Below the pieces are notes generated by a model. It made no database searches. It worked only from the letters and a program-made list of their open reading frames with translations, and was not told where the DNA came from. A stretch of DNA of 64,000 nucleotides from NCBI GenBank assembly GCA_039666455.1, contig JAVSLW010000016.1, positions 1 through 64,000 of the forward strand. The letters run 5' to 3'. Position 1 is the first letter of the stretch, and each line of letters opens with the position of its first letter. The DNA is from Methanobacterium sp. Its GTDB lineage: Archaea > Methanobacteriota > Methanobacteria > Methanobacteriales > Methanobacteriaceae. The translations under genes were made by a program, and so were the position numbers. Below, in pieces: positions 15,042 to 23,268 of the stretch.

Positions 15042-15132
15042 GAATAGGGACATATTTGATTAAAAAATTTTCAATAAAAAATATCAACCCAATAATTTAC
15101 AACCCCGATTGCATTAAAAAATAAGAATTTTA

Positions 15133-15189
15133 AAAATATGGTTTTAAGCAAAGGTGGTAATGGCAGAAGGAAGTCTAAAACCATATTTT
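15133..15189 (-). terminator. Long-loop hairpin in the dtxR 3' region
   Basis: The arms AAAATATGGTTTTA and TAAAACCATATTTT enclose a 29-base loop; read in the direction of the dtxR-like gene, the loop is pyrimidine-rich and the hairpin ends in a T-run. It lies 42 bases after the gene stop. Its arms are almost identical to those of a hairpin at 30814-30870, which follows a copy of the dtxR promoter. Confidence 0.6.
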
Positions 15190-15231
15190 CTTGAATTAAA
15201 TAGATTAACTCTTAAATTACATGATAACACC

Positions 15232-15906
15232 TCACTCAAAACTTCCAACAAATATGCTTTCAGCTATTTTCCTGTTCAGGGTGACTCTGCTTTCATCCAT
15301 CATGAATAAGGGAGATTCACTTGCCCGGATTATGGTGATTTTTTTACCCGGTAAAATGTGAATGGGGATTCTTTCATGCAAATCTTTAACCTCTGAATTG
15401 ATATAGACAATTCTACCTGATTCGCCTTCTTTTAAATGTGTAAGTGGTAAAACCGATTTTTCAATGATTTCTTTTATTTTCACGCTGCAGTTTTTCACAC
15501 TGCAGTTACATTGGCTTTCTTTGTTACAGCTACATGCAGGTATTTGTTTGCCATGAGGACACTTTTTAGGGTGATTAAGGAGGCTACATACACATTCTTC
15601 AGTATTTCCTTCCATAATGAGCTCCAGATTGTGGGCTGCAGTTTCCATTTCATTTCCAGTTACTCCTAAAGCGTCATAGACCAGTTTTTCAGCCAGCCTG
15701 TGTCTTCGTATTATTTTTTTGGATTCTTCCAAACCAAGCCTGGTTAGGAAAACTTTATTTTGATGACAATCAATTAAATTAAGTTTTTTAAGAGATTTAA
15801 ACAGAGGTTTATCCGCTGTTTCAGCTTTTAAGTACACCTGTTTTTTTTGTTCGAAGTGTTCATACATTTTTTTCAGTATCTCTGCTTCTCTTTCATTTAT
15901 TTCCAT
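15232..15906 (-). CDS. DtxR-family metal-dependent regulator with Cys-rich insert
   Basis: A 224-residue transcription regulator. The N-terminal winged helix (1-60) and dimerisation helices (RHRLAEKLVYDALG, 68-81; AHNLE, 91-95) are typical of the DtxR/MntR family, and the C-terminal 70 residues form a FeoA/SH3-like domain (LKEGESGRIVYIN). Between them, residues 105-140 are unusually Cys-rich (Cys105, 107, 116, 125, 127, 133, 135, 140), surrounding CPHGKQIP where most members have DPHG. The insert may bind Fe-S or zinc. ATG 15906 follows GGAGGT. Two DtxR-like boxes lie in its own promoter, so autoregulation is likely. Confidence 0.88.
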   Translation of the reverse strand: MEINEREAEILKKMYEHFEQKKQVYLKAETADKPLFKSLKKLNLIDCHQNKVFLTRLGLEESKKIIRRHRLAEKLVYDALGVTGNEMETAAHNLELIMEGNTEECVCSLLNHPKKCPHGKQIPACSCNKESQCNCSVKNCSVKIKEIIEKSVLPLTHLKEGESGRIVYINSEVKDLHERIPIHILPGKKITIIRASESPLFMMDESRVTLNRKIAESIFVGSFE

Positions 15907-15930
15907 TTTCTAACCTCCAGATATTATCAA

Positions 15931-15990
15931 TTTTTAGGTAAGCCTAAATTCATAGTTAGGTATACTTAAATCTTTTTGGGTATATAAACT
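15931..15990 (-). promoter_or_regulatory. dtxR promoter with two metal-regulator boxes
   Basis: Reading toward the gene: a TATA element GTTTATATACCC (about 15978-15990), then TTTAAGTATACCTAA (15956-15970), then ATTTAGGCTTACCTAAAA (15932-15949). Both boxes have the TTAGGNNNNCCTAA-type symmetry bound by DtxR-family proteins, and the first covers the expected start of transcription. The same TATA-box-box order with the same spacing occurs at 30738-30798. Confidence 0.7.
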
Positions 15991-16089
15991 TTTCTATTCA
16001 GTCTTCAAAAATTCAGATAGACAAAATCAGAAGGTATGGAAAACTAAACTTTAAAAATTTTTGTGCCTATGATTTTGAGAGCACGGATT

Positions 16090-17061
16090 TTAACCAATTA
16101 CATCTTTAACAATCCGAATAATTCCTTTTAAAGTGCTATTTTCCAGACACTCTACATCAAGATTCTTAATCTCAAGACATAAAGCAGGGATCATTACTCG
16201 CTCGTACAGTGGGCAAACAGTTATTATATTTCTTCCATCAGCTTTTAATTTTTGCCTGAGTAAATAGCCTGTTTTTTTGGGATCATCAGCCTCTAAAGCT
16301 ACTGTAATACTTCTTTTATCAGGATAAACTATCGATTTAAGCTTTTTTTTTATAAATAAACATGAATTCACGGTTTTTTCTAAGTAATCAGGTGCATTTT
16401 TGATTTCCTCACGTATACCTGCACAAATAACATGATCTGCCTTTAAAGACCTTAATATGAACTTTGATTTTTTAAAAATTTCATTATCATCTGTAGAAAT
16501 GAAACCTCCGCTTCCAACATTGACAGTTTTAGGAGAACCAGTTGAAGCTAAAATAATGGGGGCATGATTTCCATTTGCAAGTCGTTTTTCTTTGTCCCCG
16601 ATTCCTCCAGAAGCATCTTCCACTAAAGTTACACCATTATTATCGCATACTTTAAATAAATCTTTAACTGGTTGCTCTGCAATATATCCGGCAAAACTTG
16701 TGACAAACAAAGCTTCTGGAGAGTGTTTATGAATAAATTCATCTAAAATATCAGTATTAATTATACCAAGCTCTGTAGGTATTTCTACAGTCTCAAGACC
16801 GAAAATTTCAGCAGCATCTTTAAATCCTGTCCAGCCTCCCTGATCTGGAATTAAAATTCTGCCTTTGAAAGTACTCATAACTGTTAGAATGGCTGCATTA
16901 CCACTGCTTACCACTTTTGCATGTTTATGTCCAGTTAAAGCACAGATTTCATTTTCTGCTGATTTTATATAATTCTGCTTATTTTTTAAGTCTGTTTGCA
17001 TTACTGCCTCACGCATTGCATATATTGATTCTTTTGATTGTTTTTTAAATTTCAATTCCAA
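16090..17061 (-). CDS. DegT/DnrJ-type PLP-dependent aminotransferase
   Basis: A 323-residue PLP enzyme. The N-terminal AKVVSSGNAAILTVMSTF, central LVEDASGGIGDKEKRLANG and the lysine region ASTGSPKTVNVGSGGFISTD match the DegT/DnrJ/EryC1/StrS fold, in which that Lys carries PLP. Such enzymes transaminate keto sugars, or act as pyridoxal-linked enzymes in cofactor synthesis. It is shorter than usual (about 360-400 residues) and there are no sugar genes next to it, so the substrate is open. It probably starts at TTG 17061, after GGGATGAT; no better ATG is nearby. Confidence 0.8.
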   Translation of the reverse strand: MELKFKKQSKESIYAMREAVMQTDLKNKQNYIKSAENEICALTGHKHAKVVSSGNAAILTVMSTFKGRILIPDQGGWTGFKDAAEIFGLETVEIPTELGIINTDILDEFIHKHSPEALFVTSFAGYIAEQPVKDLFKVCDNNGVTLVEDASGGIGDKEKRLANGNHAPIILASTGSPKTVNVGSGGFISTDDNEIFKKSKFILRSLKADHVICAGIREEIKNAPDYLEKTVNSCLFIKKKLKSIVYPDKRSITVALEADDPKKTGYLLRQKLKADGRNIITVCPLYERVMIPALCLEIKNLDVECLENSTLKGIIRIVKDVIG

Positions 17062-17165
17062 TTATATCATCCCATAACTAAAAATCAGTGCAAAGATATA
17101 TTTATTTAAATTATTAATTTATTCATATTAAAACATATGTAAACTTATCGAAAGGAGACATAAAG

Positions 17166-17879
17166 ATGTTAATATCTATAAAATGGTTTCCCCCATCATG
17201 GTTCTACATAAAAACAGAAAATAGAGTTATTTATATTGATCCTGCTTATTTAAAAACATATTTTAAAGATTATCCTGAAAAAATTGAATTTTCAACATGG
17301 CCTGATGAAATCGACGGATTACCTGAAAAAGACCTTGAAAAAGCAGATTTAATTTTAATTACCCATCATCATAAGGATCATTGCAAGCATGTTACAGTAA
17401 AAAGACTTAAAAATGATAAAACAGTTATTTTAGCTCCTGAAATTTGTAAAAAAGAATTAAAAGGAAAATTTAAAGTTGTAAAATCGGGTGAAGAAATAAA
17501 TTTTGAAGATATAAAAATTAAAGTTGTTGATGCTTACAATACTCCAGAAGGACACTCCACCAAAAAATTCCATAAGAAAGGAGAAGGAATTGGCTATTTA
17601 ATCAAAGTGGAAGATAAAACCATTTATCACGCCGGAGGTACTGATTTTATACCTGAAATGAATGATTTTGAAGATATTGATGTGGCTTTAATTCCAATTG
17701 GTGGAACTTTTACTATGGACATGGGGGAAGCTGTTGATGCTGTTTTAGCCATTAAACCCAGATTTGTAATCCCAATGCACATGAAAGATGCAGATCCTGA
17801 AGAATTTAAAAAATTAGTTGAGGAAAAATCAGATGTTAAGGTTTTACCACTTGAAATTGGTGGAATTTATGAATTATAA
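17166..17879 (+). CDS. Metallo-beta-lactamase-fold hydrolase
   Basis: A 237-residue MBL-fold protein of the UPF0173/UlaG-like group. The metal-binding signature is THHHKDHCKH at about residues 61-70, with further ligands in EGHST (about 122-126), YHAGGTDFIP and the C-terminal VIPMHM. ATG 17166 is preceded by AGGAGA. It is monocistronic and divergent from the aminotransferase. The substrate is not predictable; relatives act on lactones, phosphodiesters or thioesters. Confidence 0.85.
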   Translation: MLISIKWFPPSWFYIKTENRVIYIDPAYLKTYFKDYPEKIEFSTWPDEIDGLPEKDLEKADLILITHHHKDHCKHVTVKRLKNDKTVILAPEICKKELKGKFKVVKSGEEINFEDIKIKVVDAYNTPEGHSTKKFHKKGEGIGYLIKVEDKTIYHAGGTDFIPEMNDFEDIDVALIPIGGTFTMDMGEAVDAVLAIKPRFVIPMHMKDADPEEFKKLVEEKSDVKVLPLEIGGIYEL

Positions 17880-17893
17880 TCTAAAGTTTTATT

Positions 17894-19063
17894 TTAAGCC
17901 TTAAAAAAACCATCAAGTGTTGTTTGTCTTGATCTAATCAATTCCTGAAGAAGAGTACTTGTCTCTTTGAATCTCTCCATAGGAAGCTCTAATTTAGATT
18001 CAATATAATTTAAAGCTGTTTTCATATCTTCAAATTCCCGTGGAATTTCGTTCATTGCGTTTCTAACATTTTCCCGGACATTAAAAACACCAAGAGGCAC
18101 ATAGCCATTATAAGCTTCTCTAAGTACTATTACGCCAGCCTGTTTCTTTTCACGTGCCAGTGTCTCAAGAACAGCCATTTTACAGGTGTAATAACACCCA
18201 CCAACACGAGAATATTCCTTTTTTCCACCGTTTAGCTCATGATCAGCAAATATCAGTTCTTCACGACCTAAAACATGTAAAAATGCTTCAATCCATTCAT
18301 ATTGCCATTCTGTTGGAAGTAATAGCACTGCATAGTAGTTATTTAGACTCTGGAATTCATGAACACGATAAGTATCCAGTATATCATAACCTCTGACTTC
18401 TTTAAGTAAGTTATCAGCTATTATGGTGTCACAGGCTGTAATTGACCATCTGGTAGGTACCAATCTCCTGTTTTTACCGATTCCCATTGTTCCAACAGAA
18501 AAAGCCTTCTGTATATTTGAAAATGGTAATTCATTGCTATGTAAATCTAAAACTGCTTCTGCAGCCTTAAAATCAGTGTCATAATAAACTTTTTCCAGTT
18601 GATGGTCCCATTTAACACTTTCTATGTCAAATTTTTCAATTAAAGCACTGGGGCCATGAGGAGCTGTTTCATCACTGAATGAAAGTCCCCGTGGACGACT
18701 TCCAAATTCAGCCTCGCTTTCAATTGATTTTGATGAAAGAGAAATTTCTTGAAGTTTTTCAACAAAAGAATTATCAAAGTCCTGTATGCCTACTGTTTGT
18801 TTTCCCCTCACAAGACTCAATCTGTAGCCTATAATCTCTTCCTGTGTTGTTTGACCTGGAATCCACGATTCAGGCCGGTCCATAATTGATATATCACCCT
18901 GTAATGGCGCAATCATCGGTCCAGCATACACTTTAGGGTAATTCCAGCTTCCAATAAAAACTGAAGGCGGCGTAGTTCCATCAAGCTCTTTTCCCACATC
19001 TACAGATTTAACATTAAGATTAGAAGTGATCTTTTTAAGGTAAGCTCTTTTACCTTTAATCAT
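17894..19063 (-). CDS. nreA: Archaeal DNA repair protein NreA
   Basis: A 389-residue member of the DUF650/DUF651 NreA family, known for sensitivity of mutants to DNA damage. The body has WNYPKVYAGPMIAPLQGD, RPRGLSFSDETAPHGPSA and RLVPTRWSITACD, all highly typical. The last ten residues carry a PCNA-interacting motif, QTTLDGFF at 380-387, as in other family members, so the protein should dock on the sliding clamp. The gene converges on the MBL hydrolase gene 14 bases away. A domain related to ADP-ribosylation has been proposed for this family; the sequence alone does not show activity. Confidence 0.9.
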   Translation of the reverse strand: MIKGKRAYLKKITSNLNVKSVDVGKELDGTTPPSVFIGSWNYPKVYAGPMIAPLQGDISIMDRPESWIPGQTTQEEIIGYRLSLVRGKQTVGIQDFDNSFVEKLQEISLSSKSIESEAEFGSRPRGLSFSDETAPHGPSALIEKFDIESVKWDHQLEKVYYDTDFKAAEAVLDLHSNELPFSNIQKAFSVGTMGIGKNRRLVPTRWSITACDTIIADNLLKEVRGYDILDTYRVHEFQSLNNYYAVLLLPTEWQYEWIEAFLHVLGREELIFADHELNGGKKEYSRVGGCYYTCKMAVLETLAREKKQAGVIVLREAYNGYVPLGVFNVRENVRNAMNEIPREFEDMKTALNYIESKLELPMERFKETSTLLQELIRSRQTTLDGFFKA

Positions 19064-19207
19064 GTTAATATATTTTCATATACATGGATAAAAAACTAAT
19101 TGTATGTGGAGGCACTAATCATAAAAACAATTCTCTGTTATGGTGATTGAAAAAGGCTTGAAATGGAGAAAACTGTAAAAGAAATTCTTAAATAGTGAGG
19201 AGTTTAA

Positions 19208-19774
19208 ATGAAGAAATCTGAAAATGATTTTTTCCCAGAAATTCAAACAAAAAGGCTTTTTCTACGTAAAATATCATTAAAAGACGCTTCAGTACTGTTT
19301 AAATACTGGTCAGATCCTGAAGTAACAAAATATCTGAATATAAACACTTTTAAAAATATCGAACATGCTTTAAGCTTAATAAGGATATTAAACAGTTTGT
19401 ATAAGAAAAAAGAAGGTATACGGTGGGTAATTATAACTAAAAAAGGCAATAAAGTCATTGGAACATGTGGTTATAATAACTGGGTAAAAAAAAGTTCAAG
19501 GGGAGAAATTGGATACGAACTGGGTCAGGAACACTGGGGAAATGGATATGCTACAGAGGCAGTTAAAGAAATACTCAAATATGGATTTAAAACCATGAAT
19601 TTAAACCGTATAGAAGCCTTCACAGTTCCAGAAGCATGGCGATCCATTAAAGTGCTTGAAAAACTCGGATTTAAAAAAGAGGGAATGCTCAGGGAATACG
19701 GATACTGGAACATGAAATACCGGGATGAAAATATTTATTCATTATTAAAAAGGGAATGGATTAAAAATAAATAG
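19208..19774 (+). CDS. GNAT-family N-acetyltransferase
   Basis: A 188-residue RimJ/RimL-like acetyltransferase. It begins with the usual IQTKRLFLRKISLKDASVLF, and the acetyl-CoA-binding segment is GYELGQEHWGNGYATEAVKE at about 108-127, followed by NLNRIEAFTVPEAWRSIKVL and the C-terminal GFKKEGMLREYGYW. ATG 19208 follows GTGAGGAG. Substrates of close relatives include N-termini of ribosomal proteins and small amines; none is indicated here. The gene is monocistronic. Confidence 0.9.
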   Translation: MKKSENDFFPEIQTKRLFLRKISLKDASVLFKYWSDPEVTKYLNINTFKNIEHALSLIRILNSLYKKKEGIRWVIITKKGNKVIGTCGYNNWVKKSSRGEIGYELGQEHWGNGYATEAVKEILKYGFKTMNLNRIEAFTVPEAWRSIKVLEKLGFKKEGMLREYGYWNMKYRDENIYSLLKREWIKNK

Positions 19775-19828
19775 ATTTCAGGAAATACGAGAAAAACTAC
19801 AGAAGCTGCACTTCAAAAAAAATTCTTT

Positions 19829-20755
19829 TTAAGCAAATTCAATTGTACTTGGTGGTTTATCACTAACTGAAAGTGATACATGGGTTACTTCAGGCACTTC
19901 AGCTGTAATCCTTGCTGAAATTGTTCTTATCATTTCCCATGGAAGTTCGGGCACATGAGCAGTCATAGCGTCCCATGATTCCACCATTCGTAAAACAACA
20001 AGATATCCAAAATCTCTTATATCTCCCTTAACTCCTGTAACCTTTGTGTCGGTTAAAACTGCGAAATATTGCCAGAGAGTTTTATCAAGCCCTTCTTTTT
20101 TAACTTCTTCCTCTACTATGGCGTTAGCTTTTCTACAGATTTCTATTTTTTCAGGAGTTAGTGTCCCAACAATCCGAACAGCAAGCCCTGGGCCAGGAAA
20201 AGGCTGCCTGTTAACTATTTCATCAGGAAGCTCAAGTTTTGAACCTAAAACCCTGACTTCATCTTTATAAAGTTCTCTTATGGGCTCTACAAGCTTTAAA
20301 ACTAATCCATGAGGTAATGCAACATTGTGATGAGATTTAATTTTACCCTCACTTTCTATCCAGTCAGGAGCTATTGTCCCCTGAACTAAAAATTTAGCGC
20401 CTATTTTTTCAGCTTCTCTTTCAAATACCCTTATAAAAACTTTGCCTATTATCTTACGCTTCTCTTCAGGGTCTTCCACTCCTTCAAGCGCCTTTAAAAA
20501 TTCTTCTTTAGCATCAATGCAATCAAAATTTAAACGTTTTTCAAAGGTTTTCTGCACATATTCTGCTTCCCCTTCACGAAGAAGCCCGTGATCAACAAAT
20601 ACTGCTATAAGATTATCGCCAATAGCTTCAGAAACTAATACAGATGCAACAGAGCTATCAACACCACCAGAAAGTGCAATCACTGCTTTTTCATTCCCTA
20701 TTTCTTCTTTAATTTTTGTAATTGATTCTCTTATAAAATCAGCTGGATCAAGCAT
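19829..20755 (-). CDS. guaAB: GMP synthase, ATP-pyrophosphatase subunit B
   Basis: Amidates XMP to GMP with ammonia supplied by the separate glutaminase subunit. The 308-residue protein has the P-loop ALSGGVDSSVASVL at about 22-35, FVDHGLLREGEAEYV, and the dimerisation/XMP-binding part NRQPFPGPGLAVRIVGTLT, ending in KPPSTIEFA. In archaea the two functions are separate genes that normally adjoin; here subunit A lies 4.2 kb away at 24945-25514 on the same strand, beyond three plus-strand envelope genes. ATG 20755 has a weak AAGGTG-type site. Confidence 0.95.
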   Translation of the reverse strand: MLDPADFIRESITKIKEEIGNEKAVIALSGGVDSSVASVLVSEAIGDNLIAVFVDHGLLREGEAEYVQKTFEKRLNFDCIDAKEEFLKALEGVEDPEEKRKIIGKVFIRVFEREAEKIGAKFLVQGTIAPDWIESEGKIKSHHNVALPHGLVLKLVEPIRELYKDEVRVLGSKLELPDEIVNRQPFPGPGLAVRIVGTLTPEKIEICRKANAIVEEEVKKEGLDKTLWQYFAVLTDTKVTGVKGDIRDFGYLVVLRMVESWDAMTAHVPELPWEMIRTISARITAEVPEVTHVSLSVSDKPPSTIEFA

Positions 20756-20861
20756 GTTTTCACCTTAATTAAGTTATGAATGATAAAAATTATTCTTTAG
20801 GAGAGTATAATTTTTGATGTTTATAATCTTTTAGTATTAATTTTTAGCTGCGTTTAGCCCG

Positions 20862-20937
20862 GGACTGTAAAGCTATTAGAGTTTATAAAAAAATATCTGA
20901 TTTTTCAACACCCCGTAACTTTACAACATCTAAAAAA
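20862..20937. mobile_element. Short transposon-end remnant pair
   Basis: A 75-bp piece bounded by GGGACTGTAAAGCTATTAG on the left and CACCCCGTAACTTTACAAC on the right, which read as imperfect inverted copies of each other and of the CTGTAAAGTTATTA end after the transposase remnant at 12.94 kb. It may be a miniature element or a deletion scar. It lies between guaAB and the envelope genes. Confidence 0.35.
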
Positions 20938-20975
20938 GAAAGTATTTTTATATTAAATGACATAATTCAAATCCC

Positions 20976-22379
20976 ATGTCGATGATGAGCAAATTCAGAG
21001 AAATTAAGCCAGAGACCGCATTTCTTATTATAGGTTTAGTATACGGGCTTTGTTTTCTTATTGTAACTCCTGCACTCCAGGTTCCTGACGAATATGAACA
21101 TTTTTACAGGGTATTATACGTAAGTGAAGGACATATACTTCCTGAGAAGGTTGGCAATATGTCAGGGGTTTATATTCCTGAGAGCGTTCATTTAACTGCT
21201 TCTGAAATATCCAGTGAATGGTTTTCATTTATAAAAGATAGAGATAACAAGATAAACCTGACTTCTCTTTTGAACATACAATTTAACAGCCAGAATAGAG
21301 TTTTTGAAGATATTTCCAGGATTGCCGTCATTACATATTCTCCTGTTCCTTACATAGTCCCTGCATTTGCCATGGCACCCGGAAAGCTGCTTAATTTATC
21401 TCCACTGATTTTAATATACCTTGGAAGGCTGGCTAATCTATTGGTATGGGTTTTTTTAACCTATCTTGCAATTAAGATAATTCCAGTGCATAAATGGGTT
21501 CTTTTTATGATTGCATTAATTCCAATCACTCTTTTTGAAGCAGCTTCACTTTCAGCAGATAGCTTGATACTGGGTTTATCTTTCATTATAGTTGCAATTT
21601 TCTTTAAATATGCTTTCGATGATAATAAAAAGAGAATTAATATAAAAGATATTTATATTTTGTTTATACTCATTTTACTGCTCTCATTATCAAAACAGAT
21701 ATATTTTCTGCTTTTATTATTGATATTTCTCATACCTTCTGAGAAATTTGGGGGTAGAAAAAAAATGTTTTATGTGGCAGCATTTTTATTTTTTACCATA
21801 ATTCTGATTAGCGGGGGCTGGAATATGCTTGTTAAAGACCTCTATGTTCCTATTGTGCCTCAGGTATCTATTTCAGGTCAGATTGCATATATTTTAGGAG
21901 ATCCTTTAAGATTTCCCTATGTACTATTAAATACATTTTTTCATCGTGGGTTTTCTTACCAGCTTTTATTTGTAGGAAATTTCTGGCTGGACATTCCTTT
22001 ACCAATGTGGTGGATTGGTGTATATGTTCTTTCAATGATTCCTGTAGCTTTAATTGATAAAAGCATAGTTTTAGTGAGTAAAAAACAAAAATTAATCTCA
22101 TTTGCAATTTTTACAATAATTTTTTTACTTGTGTGTGCATTTGTGTATATTTCATGGACTGTTGTAGGTCAAAATATAATAGATGGTATTCAGGGAAGGT
22201 ATTTCATCCCGATTCTCCCCTTGCTATTTCTGTTATTGTTTAAAATAAGAAATTTTGATAATTATAAAAATAAAATCTTTTTAGAAATTCAAAATAACTT
22301 TAATTCAATAATAATTACTTATACAGTAATTTATCTTCTGATAACCATTTTGATTTTCGTTACAAGTTATTGTGTTTAA
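20976..22379 (+). CDS. DUF2142 polytopic membrane protein (GT-C-like)
   Basis: A 467-residue integral membrane protein with about 10-12 helices. The first extracellular loop has LQVPDEYEHFYRVLYVSEGH, the hallmark of DUF2142 proteins, in which the acidic PDE pair resembles the catalytic site of GT-C glycosyltransferases that use polyprenyl-phosphate sugars. The C-terminal half carries the conserved IQGRYFIPILPLLFLLL. It is likely to modify envelope glycans. The next two plus-strand genes (GtrA-like, UDP-sugar-mutase-like flavoprotein) fit that role. It lies downstream of a transposon-end scar. Confidence 0.8.
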   Translation: MSMMSKFREIKPETAFLIIGLVYGLCFLIVTPALQVPDEYEHFYRVLYVSEGHILPEKVGNMSGVYIPESVHLTASEISSEWFSFIKDRDNKINLTSLLNIQFNSQNRVFEDISRIAVITYSPVPYIVPAFAMAPGKLLNLSPLILIYLGRLANLLVWVFLTYLAIKIIPVHKWVLFMIALIPITLFEAASLSADSLILGLSFIIVAIFFKYAFDDNKKRINIKDIYILFILILLLSLSKQIYFLLLLLIFLIPSEKFGGRKKMFYVAAFLFFTIILISGGWNMLVKDLYVPIVPQVSISGQIAYILGDPLRFPYVLLNTFFHRGFSYQLLFVGNFWLDIPLPMWWIGVYVLSMIPVALIDKSIVLVSKKQKLISFAIFTIIFLLVCAFVYISWTVVGQNIIDGIQGRYFIPILPLLFLLLFKIRNFDNYKNKIFLEIQNNFNSIIITYTVIYLLITILIFVTSYCV

Positions 22380-22761
22380 TTAGGAGTCAAATATCATTTT
22401 TAAGCTAAGCTCAATCAACTGATTTCAATTATAAGGCATTATTAAACATCCAAATAGAGTTAATGGACTTCATCCGAGATTAACAAAAAATCACCAACAT
22501 TTCCAGATTTTATGGAGATTAGTTTTAATGTTATTAAAAGTTTGGGTGCTGTAAAGTTATTATAATAAACATTCAATAATTTATTACCCTTATTTTTAGC
22601 TACTGAAAAGTTTTATATGCCATAACCACCTAAAAACTAAAACTATTAAAATAAATAGTCTAAGATTATATTATAATATATTAAATCCATTTTCATAAAA
22701 ATAAATTTATAACTTTAAATTAATAGGAATAATTAAAATTATTTTATTAATAGTGATTATT
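22380..22761. other. Intergenic region without recognised gene
   Basis: About 380 A/T-rich bases. The only feature found is GGGTGCTGTAAAGTTATTA at about 22545-22563, which matches the transposon-end motif seen at 12.94, 14.39 and 20.87 kb. The last 100 bases hold several TATA-like runs that could serve the GtrA-like gene. No open frame of note was seen on either strand. Confidence 0.5.
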
Positions 22762-23193
22762 ATGGCGGATACAAAAAAAAATACCATAGACAAATTAATC
22801 AAAAATCAGACTGATAGGACCCATATTCAATTTTTCCGTTATATTTTCGTTGGTGGAGTAGCTTTCATTGTAGACTTTTCTTCTTTATTTATATTTACTG
22901 ATATTTTCGGCGTTTTTTACCTTATTTCTGCTGCAATAGCGTTTATTTTGGGATTAATTGCTAATTATGCTTTAAGTATAAGCTGGGTTTTTAATAAACG
23001 TACTTTAGACAACAAATTGTCAGAATTTACAATTTTCGCTTTCATTGGAGTAATAGGGATTTTTTTAAATGTGCTCATTATCTATGTATTTACAGAGTAT
23101 GCTGGGCTTTTTTACCTTCTCTCTAAAATCATTGCAGCAGCTTTAATCTTATTCTGGAATTTCTCTGCAAGAAAAATTACTTTATTTAGATAG
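22762..23193 (+). CDS. GtrA-like membrane protein
   Basis: A 143-residue protein with four membrane helices, starting HIQFFRYIFVGGVAFIVDFS, the GtrA/DPMS3 signature, and ending KIIAAALILFWNFSARKITL. Family members flip or present polyprenyl-linked sugars to glycosyltransferases. I chose ATG 22762, nine bases after a GTG whose GTGATT probably is the ribosome site. It sits between a DUF2142 protein and a UDP-galactopyranose-mutase-like flavoprotein, consistent with a small surface-glycan set. Confidence 0.88.
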   Translation: MADTKKNTIDKLIKNQTDRTHIQFFRYIFVGGVAFIVDFSSLFIFTDIFGVFYLISAAIAFILGLIANYALSISWVFNKRTLDNKLSEFTIFAFIGVIGIFLNVLIIYVFTEYAGLFYLLSKIIAAALILFWNFSARKITLFR

Positions 23194-23268
23194 AAAATAG
23201 ATAAATAGTGGAATAATAATAAAAACTGATTATACAACTTACTCAATTTTTCACCGGAGAATATTACC

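Noticed and set aside
19130..19196. Short frame MVIEKGLKWRKL / MEKTVKEILK before the GNAT gene
   Set aside because: Too short, no clear ribosome site, and the two halves are in different frames.
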